From Lineus longissimus (Eukaryota > Nemertea > Pilidiophora > Heteronemertea > Lineidae), in contig NC_088326.1 of NCBI RefSeq assembly GCF_910592395.1, positions 7,259,001 to 7,323,000 of the forward strand: 64,000 nucleotides of DNA. Reading direction: 5' to 3'. The notes beneath the pieces are model-generated. The model was not told the origin of the DNA. It saw only the letters and a program-made list of their open reading frames with translations, and did no database searches. A program made the translations under genes and the position numbers. Shown here one piece after another: positions 1-10,897 of this stretch (its first letter is position 1; the number at the start of each line of letters is the position of its first letter).

Positions 1-965
1 AACAACCAAACTGGCTGTTGAATAAAATCTGACACCCATTTTGGTAATTGGCTTATGTAGTCAACACTCCGTATTGGTGTTGGATGTGGCCAACACCCAT
101 TTGAACACCCACACTGGGCCGTGTTGACACTTGCCAACACCATCGTGCAACACCCAAACTTGGTGTTGAATAGAAACTGACACCCATTTTGGGCGTTGGC
201 TGCTGTGGGCAAACACTCCGTATTGGTGTTGGATATGGCCAACACTCTTTTGAACACCAACACTGGGTGTTGACACTTGCCAACACCATCCTTCAATAGA
301 AGCTGACACCCATTTTGGGTGTTGGTTAATGTGGCCAACACTCCAACACCCATTTGAACACCGAGAACGGGTGGTGTTAAATAGAAGCTGACACTAATTT
401 TGGGTGTTGGCTAATGTGGCCAACACTCCGTATTGGTGTTGGATGTGGCCAACACCCATTTGAACACCGAAAATGGGTGTTGACACTTGCCAACACCTTC
501 GTTCAACACCCAAACTTGGTGTTGAATAGAAGCTGACACTTATTTTGGGTGTTGGCTAATGTTGCCAACACTCCGTATTGGTGTTGGATGTGGCCAACAC
601 CCATTTGAACACCGAGAATGGGTATTGACACTTGCCAACACCATCGTTCAACACCCAAACTGGGTGTTGAATAGAAGCTGACACTCATTTTGGGTGTTGG
701 CTAATGTGGCCAACACTCCGTATTGGTGTTGGAAGTGGCCAACACCCATTTGAACACCAAGAATGGGTGTTGAAACTTGCCAACACCATCGTTCAACACC
801 CAAACTTGGTGTTGAATAGAAGCTGACACTCATTTCGGGTGTTGGCTAATGTGGCCAACACTCTGTACTGGTGTTGGATGTGGCCAACACCCATTTGAAC
901 ACCGAAAATGGGTGTTGTCAGACGGTGAACACCACAATTTGGTGTTGGGCCAACACCACTTTTGG
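1..965. repeat. 145-bp satellite rich in CAACACC/GGTGTTG
   Basis: The phrase GTTGAATAGAAGCTGACAC recurs at about 376, 521, 666 and 811, a period of 145 bp, with shorter irregular units before 376. Each unit holds many CAACAC and GTGTTG words facing each other (for example GTGGCCAACAC near GTGTTGGATGTGGCCAAC), so a single strand could fold extensively. Open frames across this region differ only by unit slippage and are not coding. The array is cut by the window start and decays after about 930. Confidence 0.9.
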
Positions 966-1140
966 GGCTGTGCATTCAACGTTACGACATACGATAGATA
1001 CAGTACAGAGACTGGGACCACGGATTTGGTTTCGTTTGACGAGAGTTCCCACCAACACTGGTTTTCTAAAACTCTTTCGCCCAATGTGAATCCCAGCTTT
1101 TATATTGCAAGGGAGCAACCCAGTTTGACAATTGAGACAA

Positions 1141-1216
1141 ACGACGTATCTATATAGACGACGTATCTATATAGACGACGTATCGTAAAAGCAATAATCT
1201 ATACAGACGACGTATC
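1141..1216. repeat. 17-bp short tandem repeat ACGACGTATCTATATAG
   Basis: ACGACGTATC occurs at 1141, 1158 and 1175 with exact 17-bp spacing, and again near 1206 after a diverged spacer. Confidence 0.85.
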
Positions 1217-2527
1217 GCACCCAGCGTGCCTTTTACGTACAATTGTACGTTAACAACGTCACAACGTTACCACGAGCGAAACCCCTCTCTTTTGAAGAAA
1301 GCCAAACGACGTTACTTATTTTTCTCGCGCCAACGCAACAATGGTTTTCAATCAACTCCCCGTGTCAATCAGGTGACGTCACATCCCATGCGCATTTGGA
1401 TTGGTCGAGATACATCGCGTCATTAACAGTTAATTTTTACCAAGAAGGAAACCGTAAACAATGGATAAACTGACGAAATACCGCACCACTGACTGATAAC
1501 AGTTCCAAATATCATAAGGATATCAACATTAAGGTAGTACTTTATCACCTCATACAGGTTTTGATCGATGTTATTAAACTTTATGCACGATATAACCGAT
1601 CGTAAAACGTAGCCCAAAACCTCGTGCAATATTTTCCCGGTAAAAGTTACGCCTTTTGACGAAAAACCAATCGAGCTGCCTAAAGAGGTAAATATATTTC
1701 GCAAGTCCATAGTCAAGTCCATACCTCATAAGATCACATGAAAAATACCCTGACGTCGGTTCACAAGACTAAAAGTCACATACGATGTGTATAATTTTGA
1801 CATTTAGAAGTTGACGAGACATCGTCGACAACTTGAAGAAAATGAGATGGTATGACGTCATCACCAAACGACAAGTGACGGATTCGCCTTAACTTCTTTA
1901 AAATAAACATCATGGAAGCTAATTAAAAGTAATTATTGTGCCAAAAGCCGAGTGTAAAGATATATTGACCTAAAGTCGAAAACCGCACGTATTTTAAATG
2001 CGCAGTTTTGGAATGACGAACTTTTGAAAAGGGACCGTCAACTTGACTCAGGTCCCAGGTCATTGACCCGTAGTGTAAAATACACAGTAAACAAAGATTT
2101 GTACAGCTTCCATAATGCACTTAAATTTTACCAGACGTCAAAGAATTTTAAAATAGCTCGAATAAAATTGGTATAGACACAGATAGATTTAAAAAGATGA
2201 CTTAGAAAAAGGGACCAGATAATTACCTGGTATTTTGACTGGTTAGAATCCATATTCACACTTTGATAATCCAAATAGTAGAATTCTTAAATCTTGATGA
2301 AAAAACGTAGGACTGACTTGAACAAATATATTCCAAGGGATGAAAGTGAGGCTGGACAGGGTTAAAAGGGAAAAGATGCAGAAAAGGGACCCAAATGACA
2401 TTATTTTAAAAATGGATGGTTAACTCCTAAAATTTACATCCAAGTCAAAACACTTTGTTAAATTAAAGAAACCTTTAAAGGAAATATTTTACAATGATGC
2501 CAAAGGCGAAAAAGGGTCAAAATCTCT
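1217..2527. other. No gene recognised; AT-rich spacer
   Basis: Only short frames with no recognisable domain. A few GACGTCA-type words are scattered. The BEL/Pao integrase homology starts abruptly at about 2528, so the left part is either host DNA or an unrecognised insertion that replaced the 3-prime end of that element. Confidence 0.5.
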
Positions 2528-3055
2528 ACAAGTGAAGAGACAGAGATATCTCTTTAACTGTACCCTTCCGCGCAGCTGTTTTGTGATGAATGGCCCTCCA
2601 AAGTCCACAGAGGTTCTTGCACGAACTGATGTCTTTAATCTGGTCTTGGGTAGAGGAACCATTATCTGAGGTGCAACTTTGCATTTTCTCCGTCCGCATT
2701 CATTGCAGTCTCTTTCCCAATCTCGAATTTCTTCTCGCCCAGCAACAATCCAAAATCGACTTGATAAAGCTGCCAAGGTCTGGTTTACTCCTGTTATGTG
2801 ACCACCTTGCTCGTGGTAGCTTTTTACAATCAACTTGGTGACGTGATCTTTTCGTGGTAGAATGACTGGGTGTCTGGTGTCAAATGACAAGAATTCTGCA
2901 TGCTTGAGACGGCCATTACAGCGTATGACACCTTCATCGTCTATTCTTGGAAAAAGACTGAGGATTTTGCTTGACTTTCCGATTGGCTTTCCTTCTGTCA
3001 TCGCCCGGTACTCTCCTGGGAAGGCTTTTTTCTGACTTTCGCTAATGATGATATT
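2528..3055 (-). pseudogene. BEL/Pao integrase fragment (zinc-binding H2C2 plus start of core)
   Basis: The minus-strand frame shows an integrase zinc-binding module: His in the SYHEQGGH segment, then paired cysteines in RDCNECGRRKC. It is followed by the start of the catalytic core, where DFGGPF carries the first catalytic Asp. Homology ends just after the RYLCLFTC segment (about 2528), before the second catalytic Asp and the Glu, so it cannot be active. A single in-frame TAG lies at 3056-3058, between this fragment and the upstream RNase H tail. Family assignment is from the module order and from similarity to the second BEL/Pao copy at 32.9-45.9 kb. Confidence 0.88.
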
Positions 3056-3058
3056 CTA

Positions 3059-3905
3059 AACTTGCTGTAGCTCGTCTGGCGTCAACTCCCCTGTCTGACG
3101 CTCCTCTCTTTTTCGCCGAGAGTTCTCTAAGAAGCGGTATACCCATGCCTGTACTCGGCAAAGCCGGTGTAACATCTGTGGTTGTTTCCCATGTGTCAGT
3201 GTTTCCAAACAATAGGCAGCTAGAGAGACCACGACTTTTCAATAGGGGGGATACACAGAAAAACTTGTCAATCTATTTTTAAACGTTCCCAAACAATGAG
3301 GGGAAACACTCAAAAACATTACACCGGTGCCAACTTGAATAACGCAATGGATCGAGACGCCATTCTGGGACTATGGTTTCATCATCCTGCTGTTCATTCA
3401 ATGGCACCGTGACCAGGGTCCTTTCTCCCTTCTTCATTTCACTCTTATCGATGTTCTTGCTTTCACAGCGGTTGATCGGCCAGTCAGCTTTCTCCTTCAC
3501 CAGAAACTCTGGGCCACTCCACCAAAGGCTATCATTCATGTCCTGAACTTTGGCACCTCTTGAAAGGATATCAGCTGGATTGTCTTTAGTCGGCACATGT
3601 CGCCACTGGTCCGGGTTGCTCTGCCGATGGATTTCACCAATCCGATTCGCTACAAACGGCTTAAATTCACGACTGCGACCTCTAATGCACCATAATGTAT
3701 TGAGGCTATCGGTCCAGTAAGTGACATCTTTCAATGGGATATCCAAAACTAAGCAAATTGTATTTGTCAGTCGCAATCCAACGATCGCCCCCATCAGCTC
3801 CAGTCGTGGTATGCTGCATGAAACCAGTGGTGCTACCTTAGATTTAGATGCGATCATTCTCACAATCACCTGGCCACCCTCATAACATGTCCGCATGTAT
3901 GTGAT
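3059..3905 (-). pseudogene. BEL/Pao Peptidase_A17 / RNase H region, split by an insertion
   Basis: The frame from about 3905 down to 3328 carries SCSIPRLELMGA, TYWTDSLNTLWCIRGR and WRHVPTKDNPADILSRG, typical of the Pao RNase H-like segment (Asp in YWTDS, PADILSRG motif). The frame runs into unrelated sequence at 3323. It resumes in the same register beyond the insertion at 3163 as a short basic tail ending at the TAG at 3056-3058. A frame change near 3905 separates this part from the reverse transcriptase. Non-functional as it stands. Confidence 0.85.
3168..3323. mobile_element. Small CCGG-flanked element, family A copy 1
   Basis: 156 bp beginning TGTAACATCTG and ending with its inverted form (CATTACA), flanked by CCGG at 3164-3167 and 3324-3327. 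It lies inside the BEL/Pao copy, and the host reading frame resumes exactly if the element and one CCGG are ignored. A second copy, in the opposite orientation, is at 10335-10506. No coding capacity. TGT...ACA ends with a 4-bp duplication could be a MITE of Ginger1 type or a very short solo LTR. Confidence 0.85.
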
Positions 3906-5176
3906 GCCACCGTAACGTCCTGTGATGCATCGACGAAGGTGTGGATTTCTTGGCTGACCGGACGTTCCGCATCGCAGGAGCGCAGGCATCTTGGTATTTT
4001 CACCTGCTGCAGGTTGTTCAGGTCCGTGAACCAGCATCTCACCTTTTCTCCTATTTCGCCGAGGTTTTGATCATCCCAGTCAACTCCAAGAGTCCAAAAT
4101 TCCTGCATCAAAATCTTTGCTCTGATTATCAAGGGTGAACGAAAGCCCATTGGGTCGAATATTGTCGCTATCTTTCGCAAGAAGTTACGCTTTGTGACAA
4201 TGAAGTCCTCTTCTGGTGGGACACAACGGAAAGTGAAAACGTCTTCGCTCGCCATCCACATGACTCCTAGCATCTTTACTGATGGTAAGTGACCCTCATC
4301 TAGACTTATCTCAGAAGCTCTGTCTTCCACAGGGATTTTCTCAAGTACTGCTTTTGAATTTGAAACCCATTTTCGGGCATGCATCCCCGCCTTGTCCCAC
4401 AGAACAGATAACTCTTCATAAAGCTGTACTCCGATATCATCGTTATGAACTGAGTCCAGGCCATCATCCATATATGTCGATTTTAATACTGTTTCTGAGG
4501 CTAATGGGAGCTCCGTGCTGTGTCGTCTAGCATGCTCCTGTGTCACAAACTGCGCGAGAAAAGGAGACGAGTTGACACCAAAGACCACTCTCGTAAATTC
4601 ATACTCCTTCGGCTGATCTGTGTTGTCAAGTTCTCTCCATAGAAATCTATGATAAGGTCTATCCTCAGGCTTGATCAGAATCCTCAGGTACATTTGGGAG
4701 ATATCACAAGCCACTGCTACCGGATTTCGCCGAAACCGGATTAGAACATTTACCAAGTTTTGCTGTAGTTTGGGTCCTTGGTAAATTTGATCATTTAGTG
4801 ACGTCCCTTTTGCTTTGGCTGAGGTGTCAAAGACAATCCGTACTTTTGTTGTGGCTTTGTCCATCCGTACAACAGGGAAGTGGGGTAAATACCAACATGC
4901 CGCAGGTTGTGACTCAGATTTTGGTACTTCTCGTACGTATCCTTTCACGAGGTACTCCTTTATTGTGGCACTATATGCTTCTGCAATGACAGGATTCTTG
5001 TTCAGCTTCTTTTCTGTTCCTTCCAATCGATGTACAGCCTCCTTCCAATTGTTCTGCAATTGTGGTCTCTCACCACGCCATGGGATCCCAACCTGGTACC
5101 GGCTTTTCTCAGGGTCAAATTCTAAAGTATCCTTTATCTTATCAATCGTCTTCTGGCTGAAGAATCTCAACATCAT
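3905..5176 (-). pseudogene. BEL/Pao reverse transcriptase
   Basis: A 436-codon open frame. The RT palm is clear: the first catalytic Asp lies in VACDISQMY (about residue 158), VFGVNSSPF at about 199-207, and YMDD at 235-238 (YMDDGLDS). Further on, KIATIFDPMGF marks the start of the Peptidase_A17 segment. The frame overlaps the protease frame by a short stretch at 5142-5176 in another register, which looks like an indel and not programmed frameshifting, because comparable indels occur elsewhere in this copy. Its C-terminal end leaves the family consensus near 3905. Confidence 0.9.
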
Positions 5177-6050
5177 TCTCTGCTTTTATATTTTCGACCT
5201 CCCAAAATGACTTCAAGCTGGAGTTTATCTCCTCCAGAACATCATGCTGTGATGCTGCGTGGTATGTCCTGGCGAAATTGGTTGATGGTCTGTTGCCTTG
5301 TTCTGTTGTCACAGGCCCGATGCAAGTCCAGCCTAGACGTGTTAACCTTGCAGTTGGCTCTCCATTCTTCCCGGCTACGTCCCGTAAAGAGAAATGCAGA
5401 TCTTGGTTGTCTAGGCCAATCAACAGGTCTATAGTCTCTCTTTTCCCAAACTTCGGGAAGACTATCTCTTTGAGGTGGTCGTACTTATGCGCGTGTTTGT
5501 TCCAATCAATTGCCTGTAGATCTCCTGTCACTGGCTGCTCGGTGGTTCTAGCGATGATTGTAGCATCGACTCTGCGATTTAGACTCTCAACGCCGACTTC
5601 AACGGTAGTGGTTTTGAAACATGATGAGCGTCCATTTAAAACATGCACGGTTGTGTTTTCTGTAGGGCCCGTCAAACCTAGTTCATTTGCAAGGCTTGCA
5701 TTGAGGTAGGTAGCTGTGCTTGCATCATCTAGAAGGGCATTGACCTTCAGTCGCTTTGCCCCATTTTTGAGGATGACTGGTACTGTTCTTAAGGCTATGA
5801 ACTCTGTCTTGGCCTCCCTTGTGTTAGTTGCCATGGTTACAGTAGCGAGGGATCTATCTTTCTTCTTAGTCTGCACTTCCGTCTTCTGTGGTTGTGACTT
5901 CGTCTTTTCTTGTTGTGCTTCTATTTTCTGTGGTTGTGCAGGTTGAGAAGTCTCTTTTTCTTGGTGCAACAGCCGATGATGGTTTTGCTTGCATCCATTG
6001 ATGTTACAAGGTCGTCCTCGATCACATTGGGAGCCAATTGCTGGTTCGAC
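5142..6050 (-). pseudogene. BEL/Pao zinc-knuckle tail and aspartic-protease-like (DUF1758) region
   Basis: The frame begins within the zinc-knuckle region (GSQCDRGRPCNINGC then NHHRLLH). It passes a Q/K-rich linker and contains the DUF1758 pepsin-like segment KVNALLDDASTATYLNAS, where the active-site triad appears as DDA, followed by GRRETIDLLIG-like and LTRLGWTCIGPV segments. In BEL/Pao elements this protease processes the polyprotein. Frame changes at both ends (about 6045 and 5150) separate it from Gag and RT. Confidence 0.82.
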
Positions 6051-7529
6051 AGACATCTGTAGCATAGAGACTGTTGTTTGGCAATTTTCCATCTGGCAGC
6101 CACGTCTTTGGCCTTGAAGTCATCGCACTTCCAGATGCCATGGTCCTTACTGCAGACAGGACACGGGTTGTGGGACTGGATGACTGACGGTGATGTGAAA
6201 TGAGTCCTTGAAGATCCCTTGTAATCTGACTTGGTTGATGAAGTCTGACCATCTCTTGACTGGATTAACCCTTTAACCGCTTCTGTTGCAATTGTCCGAT
6301 ATTCTGACTCCGAAATGACAAAGCGGCGCAGCACTTCTATCGACTCCTTTTCATTTCGCTCCTTAACCCATCGGTGGTAATCAGCGACCATTGTCACAGT
6401 CATCTTCTTGAACAGCACTGAATACAGGAGCTGGCTGTCGAGCTCGGACTGAAATCCCACGTCCTTCAGGTTTATCACCACGATGTCTAACATATCAGCA
6501 AATTTATCCAAGTCCTTTGCATTACCCGGTCGAATCTGAGGAAAGCTTGTAAGTTCTTCGAACTGCAGTGTGACTTGCCTTCTCCTACCTCCATACTTTC
6601 TCTCCAGCCTCTCTTTGGCCGCAATATACGCACTCGGGGAATGTCCCAAATTTTCTATCGTTTTCAATGCCTCTCCAGAAAGGCAGCCTCTCAACTGTAG
6701 AAGCTTGTATTCCGGCGTAGCTGGAGCTTTGTCAATACAAGCTAGGAAAGCAGCCTTCCAATTTTCATAGGTTCTTACGTCACCAGTGAAAGTCGGAATC
6801 GACACGCGTTTCAGCTGTTTCCACAGGTCTTGGCCTATCTTCTTGTTTTCTGGCTCCTCGGGTGTCGATTGTGTGCAAGATGCACTAAGGATATGCTGTA
6901 ACCCTGGTGTATTGCCAGATGTACCAGACATCTCTTGCTGTTGAGGAAGTATGTACCCCTGGGGTCCTGGTGTACATGCTGTAGCAAATATCTGTTGCTG
7001 TTGAGGAACGGTGTACTCTTGCTGAACCTCCTGGCTTTGGTGCTGCGGTGTATTTTTATTAACCAATGACCCTTCAGGCTGTTTGCTTGCACGTAGTGTG
7101 GTCATAAAGTTCTGCATAACTCCCAAGAAATCCTCCACTACATCTTCAGCTGATCAGTTTCGGGAGTCTCAACTTGATTTGAACTAGGAGCCGAGACAGG
7201 ACGACTTGGAATGAACGGTGGCGCATTAAATCAGACTCTACTGGTTTCGAAACATTGTCATTGGCATTGTTGTCTTGTTGTACTATCCTACTAACGTTAC
7301 TGCGAAAATCAGTTGGCATACTAGTATGGGATGGTCTCGATCTGCAACTAGGCCTACCTCTCGGGGGCAACTGTTTCTGTGACCTTGACCTCGTCAACTC
7401 CTCAATCCTTGCCTCAACTCGTTGTATCTCTAAAGTCAGTTCAGTACTAGGGCTAGGCTCTCGTTCCATCAGGGGCATCTCCAGGGCAAATGCAGTGGGT
7501 GACGGCGGTGCACTTCCCTGTGGCGCCAC
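5990..7529 (-). pseudogene. BEL/Pao Gag-like region (DUF1759, zinc knuckle)
   Basis: An N-terminal frame (7529-7146) continues, after two apparent frame changes near 7230 and 7140, into a 405-codon frame. The latter has a glutamine-rich stretch, the DUF1759 signature (SIPTFTGDVRTYENWKAAF near residue 95), a long helical segment ending in the leucine/phenylalanine-rich RT-distal part, and the cysteine pairs of CPVCSKDHGIWKC and SLCYRC. Gag packages the RNA and forms particles. The knuckle is interrupted by another frame change at about 6045. Confidence 0.85.
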
Positions 7530-7700
7530 CTGTGCTTTCCACGTACACTAACATTTACATGCGGCCGAGTAATGCTTCCACGTGTACGCCACAGGCAATC
7601 ATCGCCGGAATCATCGTCACTTGGCGGGGCGTCACCTGGTCTCATACTGGTTTTAATGTCATTAAACGTTCTATATAACTACGCTCTAGATACCATTTGT

Positions 7701-8761
7701 TTCGATGTTGACACGTGACAAAACAAACGCACATGGTATTACAACGATCTTCCTAACACACACCAAACAAATGACAATGATCGTTGTCAAAGAAATATGA
7801 CGGAGAATGATGCACAATCATACATGATCATAAAGCTGGGTAGTGCCCGCATGTCACGCACCATGTGCAGTGACAAATCAAAACAAACACACCAAGAACC
7901 GAAGAGCTGAATGGCATTCTCCAAAAGCAGAGTTGATATTCAAGCGCAGTACTGTCTCTGTGCGAGGAGTATAAAGGCGGCGGCCACTCCAGTCAAGCTG
8001 GTCCCGTCCCGGGGTCCAGCCACTTCACGAGAAGAGAAAACAGGCCCTTGTATTGCCTTGCCGAAGTCAAAAACCATCATAAAAAGGCTAACTGTTATTT
8101 TCTGGACCATATTCACTTGACTTGAGGCATGAGCTGGGGTGTCAAATTGGGATTCTGGTGACTATTATATAATATAAGCCACGGCCCCTTTAACCTATAA
8201 CCTCTGTTTAATATACAGAACCACTGCATAAAGGACACCCTTGGGACTGACAATTAAATGCCTAATGACTAGGGAGTTAGTATTTAATAACCTCATGCAA
8301 TTCCATCCATCACCTCTAAGGCTGAAGTTACATAGACCTCACATTTCATCGACTCACGACTCATTTGTCACTCGTCATTCATGAGCTGATGAATGGACAT
8401 TGGAAAACCTATTGACCTGTTCTCATTGAAGTGAATTTTGTAAGTTTTGCCCGCATTCGTCGCCTCACGTCATTTCATGTCATTTCACGCGTGAGGCGAT
8501 GAATGGACATGTTCATTCTTTGTGAAATGAGCTGGCAAAGAAAGTGGACGTCCATGTGCATTTGTAGTGATATCGTCTTCGAAACTGTGAGTATAGCTAC
8601 TTTTCGGCATTTTCATTAGTTTACACGTTAATACAATAGCTAATTTCGATTGGAAATGAGAAACAAAAAATGCAGCACTTTTATGTACCACATTGTTCTC
8701 GTCCGTCGCCTCCGCTTTCGTTTTCTATTCTCCATCAGGAGCAGCATGGCTGCCATCTCTC
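7701..8761. other. Probable 5-prime LTR/flank of BEL copy 1, then unrecognised sequence
   Basis: No gene recognised. The LTR of the minus-strand element may occupy 7698 to about 8150, but no second LTR exists in the window to define it. At 8459-8500 CGCCTCACG and CGTGAGGCG form an imperfect hairpin. Nothing else is supported. Confidence 0.4.
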
Positions 8762-8834
8762 ATAATTATCACCAGAAAACGATCTTAGTATGCGTCCAGC
8801 AAAAGTACTAAGATCGTTTTCTGGTGATAATTAT
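8762..8834. repeat. Perfect 29-bp hairpin at the end of a foldback half-element
   Basis: Arms 8762-8790 and 8806-8834 are exact reverse complements (CACCAGAAAACGATCTTAG is part of the arm), with a 15-base loop TGCGTCCAGCAAAAG. The same arm pair flanks the core of the intact foldback element at 49756-50828, so this looks like a collapsed core. Confidence 0.92.
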
Positions 8835-9209
8835 TCAAAAACTGGGTTTGCAAACTCCACCAAACTTCTAAATCTTGTTTATTGAAAGTGTTTTAGGAGC
8901 TTGAAAACATTTTTAACCATATACACCCTATTATTTCGCGTTGGACGCCACTGGTCGCCACTGGACGCTAAATAGGATGACCCGTCTCGAGCGCCACCCA
9001 ACGTCTGTTTTTATACGACCGCGTTCTTCGACGTCCTCTTTCACAAAAACATGTGAGGGAAGTTTGCGCGAGCGCCACCCAACGTCTGTTTTGATATACA
9101 ACCGCGTTCTTCGACGTCCTCTTTCACAAAAACATGCAAGACAAGTTTGCGCGAGCGACGACCGCTTACAAAAACATGTACAGATTTTTTGCGGTTTTCA
9201 CGGCCCATA
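8762..9209. mobile_element. Single-arm copy of the foldback element
   Basis: After the hairpin, 8825-9209 matches the right arm of the 49756-50828 element almost base for base: the GGACGCCACTGGTCGCC segment, about 83-bp subrepeats carrying GCGCGAGCGCCACCCAACG, and the terminus CACGGCCCATA at 9199-9209. The left arm is absent. Open frames here are repeat artefacts. Confidence 0.9.
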
Positions 9210-9659
9210 TCCATCCCAACCTCAGGCAGACTAGGCGTTCGTCGATTGAATTAGTAGAGCAACGAAGGTAGGTCTTTTAGTTTTTCAAAGAGTTAGAAAA
9301 TCTTCATCCCGCGGTGTAGAGATTGAATCGTGGCGCGAGTATCTAACTGAGCATTTATTAGCCAGGGGTAAATATCAAGACTCAAACCCATGACCAGAGC
9401 ACTACACCATCCCACTGGAGAGAATATCTCAAGAGTCGAACTCACGACCAACGACTACCCCAGCCATTATAGAGAAAATATCTCAAGATTAGAATCACAC
9501 CATCCACAATATTATGGAGGCAGAGCTATTCTATGGCAGTGTTAGCCCCTCGTTAATGTTAGGAACAAAAACTGGCAGGGTAAAAAATAATGGTTGCTCC
9601 CCCATTTTGCTTGTTTCGTTTCGTTGCGCAAAGTCCAGTAAGCCGTCTATTTGAACCGG

Positions 9660-9821
9660 TGTGCAAGGGATAGTAGTCCTAGGGCTGATAGTCCGTGTAA
9701 CAATAGCCCGCATTGCTAAATGTTTTGGTTAGGGTTAGCGGTACAATAGATCATGCTGCTTAATTGATCAAATACAATGCTACCGGACTATGACTCCAGG
9801 GGGACTATATCCGCTGTCACA
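9660..9821. mobile_element. Small CCGG-flanked element, family B copy 1
   Basis: 162 bp starting TGTGCAAGGGATAGTAGTCC and ending GGACTATATCCGCTGTCACA, imperfect terminal inverted repeats of about 20 bp. Flanked by CCGG (9656-9659) and CCGT (9822-9825), read as a CCGG duplication with one later change. Near-identical to the reverse complement of 11985-12146. Confidence 0.88.
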
Positions 9822-10330
9822 CCGTCGTGCGCCACTGGTAAAATAGATTACCGTTAATTTAGTGAGGTATAAGGCCCTTGAGTTAACCTACAAATTGATT
9901 ATAATACATAATGCTACTGATGGGAATATAAGGTTAATAAAGAAGAACAACACAAAACATAACGTCGACAAAGATACATCTTCCTGTCTTTTAGAATAGA
10001 TAAAAGGTGCGAGGAAATACATTTTGCAAGTAATGTTAAATATGCGTTTTTCAAAAAAAAGTAGATTCAATAGATAAAATGTGAATTTATTTTGATTGCA
10101 CTGATATTCTTAATAAACTTTGCTCTTATAAGCAAGTATTTGGGACAGTGAATGAGGAGTGTTTTCCATCTTCTAGTTCAGCTCGTAATTTTCTCTACTA
10201 TACCAATCACTCCGATCACGATGATTTCCACCGACGATTGATGACCACTCGCGTTTCACCATGAACAGTCTATTAAATGGATTGGGATTTATTATTTCTG
10301 GGATTCGGCATATGTCCACCAACACCAATA
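9822..10330. other. No gene recognised
   Basis: AT-rich sequence with only short frames and no domain. Confidence 0.5.
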
Positions 10331-10334
10331 CCGG

Positions 10335-10506
10335 TGTAATGTTTTTGAGTGTTTCTGTTTTTGAGTGTTTCCCCTCATTGTTTGGGAACGCTCAAAAATA
10401 GATTGACAAGTTTTTCTGTGTATCCCCCCTATTGAAAAGTCGTGGTCTCTCTAGCTGCCTATTGTTTGGAAACACTGACACATGGGGAACAACCACAGAT
10501 GTTACA
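10335..10506. mobile_element. Small CCGG-flanked element, family A copy 2
   Basis: 172 bp, TGTAATGTTTTTG...CAGATGTTACA, flanked by CCGG at 10331-10334 and 10507-10510. It is the reverse complement of 3168-3323 except for an extra 16-bp tandem copy of TGTTTTTGAGTGTTTC near its left end, which accounts for the whole length difference. Confidence 0.9.
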
Positions 10507-10752
10507 CCGGTACTGCCCCTATCAAATGATCTGCGACCCACGGTCAAAGTGGAACAAAAGTCCATCACCACGGCTCTTACAGTCCATAAGGTCGATTCAC
10601 AAAGATCACAAAGAATTTCTAGGCCCGGTGCACATTGATAGATAGTGCTAATTACCCCAGCAGTAAAATAGGCCTAGATAGTAACCTAAAAACAAGGGGC
10701 CTTTGATAATGGCCCCCTTTCCTCAAAATGAATGTTATTTCAGTATTAAGTG

Positions 10753-10897
10753 CAGGCGACCCGCAACCGGCTTAAACCCGCAGACAGAGTATATTATTAT
10801 ACATCTAGGCCTAAGCCTAGGCCTTTTTAGCCAGCAATTGATCGAGGATGAGAAGATGAATAATGTCTTCTGTGTCCGCGGGTTATAGCCGGTCATC
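10753..10897. repeat. Inverted-repeat element with GTCCGCGGGTT arms, copy 1
   Basis: GCGACCCGCAACCGGCTTAA at the left and GTCCGCGGGTTATAGCCGG at the right are related inverted arms around an AT-rich core that includes the palindrome AGGCCTAAGCCTAGGCCT. The same arm sequence occurs three times at 11706-11887. Confidence 0.7.

Larger units (their letters stand above)
2528..7700 (-). mobile_element. Decayed BEL/Pao LTR retrotransposon (copy 1)
   Basis: Reading right to left: a Gag-like region with a DUF1759-type domain and zinc knuckle, an aspartic-protease (DUF1758) region, reverse transcriptase with YMDD, Peptidase_A17/RNase H, and an integrase with an H2C2 zinc finger. That is the usual BEL/Pao order. 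At least four frame changes and one in-frame stop are present, and a 156-bp insertion interrupts the RNase H-integrase link. The integrase stops at about 2528, so the 3-prime end and 3-prime LTR are missing. On the minus strand, CAAATGGTATCTAGAGCG near 7700 resembles a primer binding site. If so, the 5-prime LTR lies at about 7698 to roughly 8150, but only that one boundary can be proposed. Confidence 0.9.

Noticed and set aside
53-975. Several overlapping 60-100-codon frames in the first kilobase
   Set aside because: They repeat the same peptide words at 145-bp spacing; they are satellite translation, not genes.
3168-3323. Family A element as a classic solo LTR
   Set aside because: TGT...ACA ends would allow it, but near-complete terminal symmetry, 156-bp size and the same CCGG target as unrelated family B favour a DNA-type MITE; not excluded.
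9360-9500. tRNA or tRNA-derived SINE on the minus strand (GAGTTCGACTC resembles a B box)
   Set aside because: The A-box-like word is too close and no cloverleaf can be drawn; kept only as a weak resemblance.
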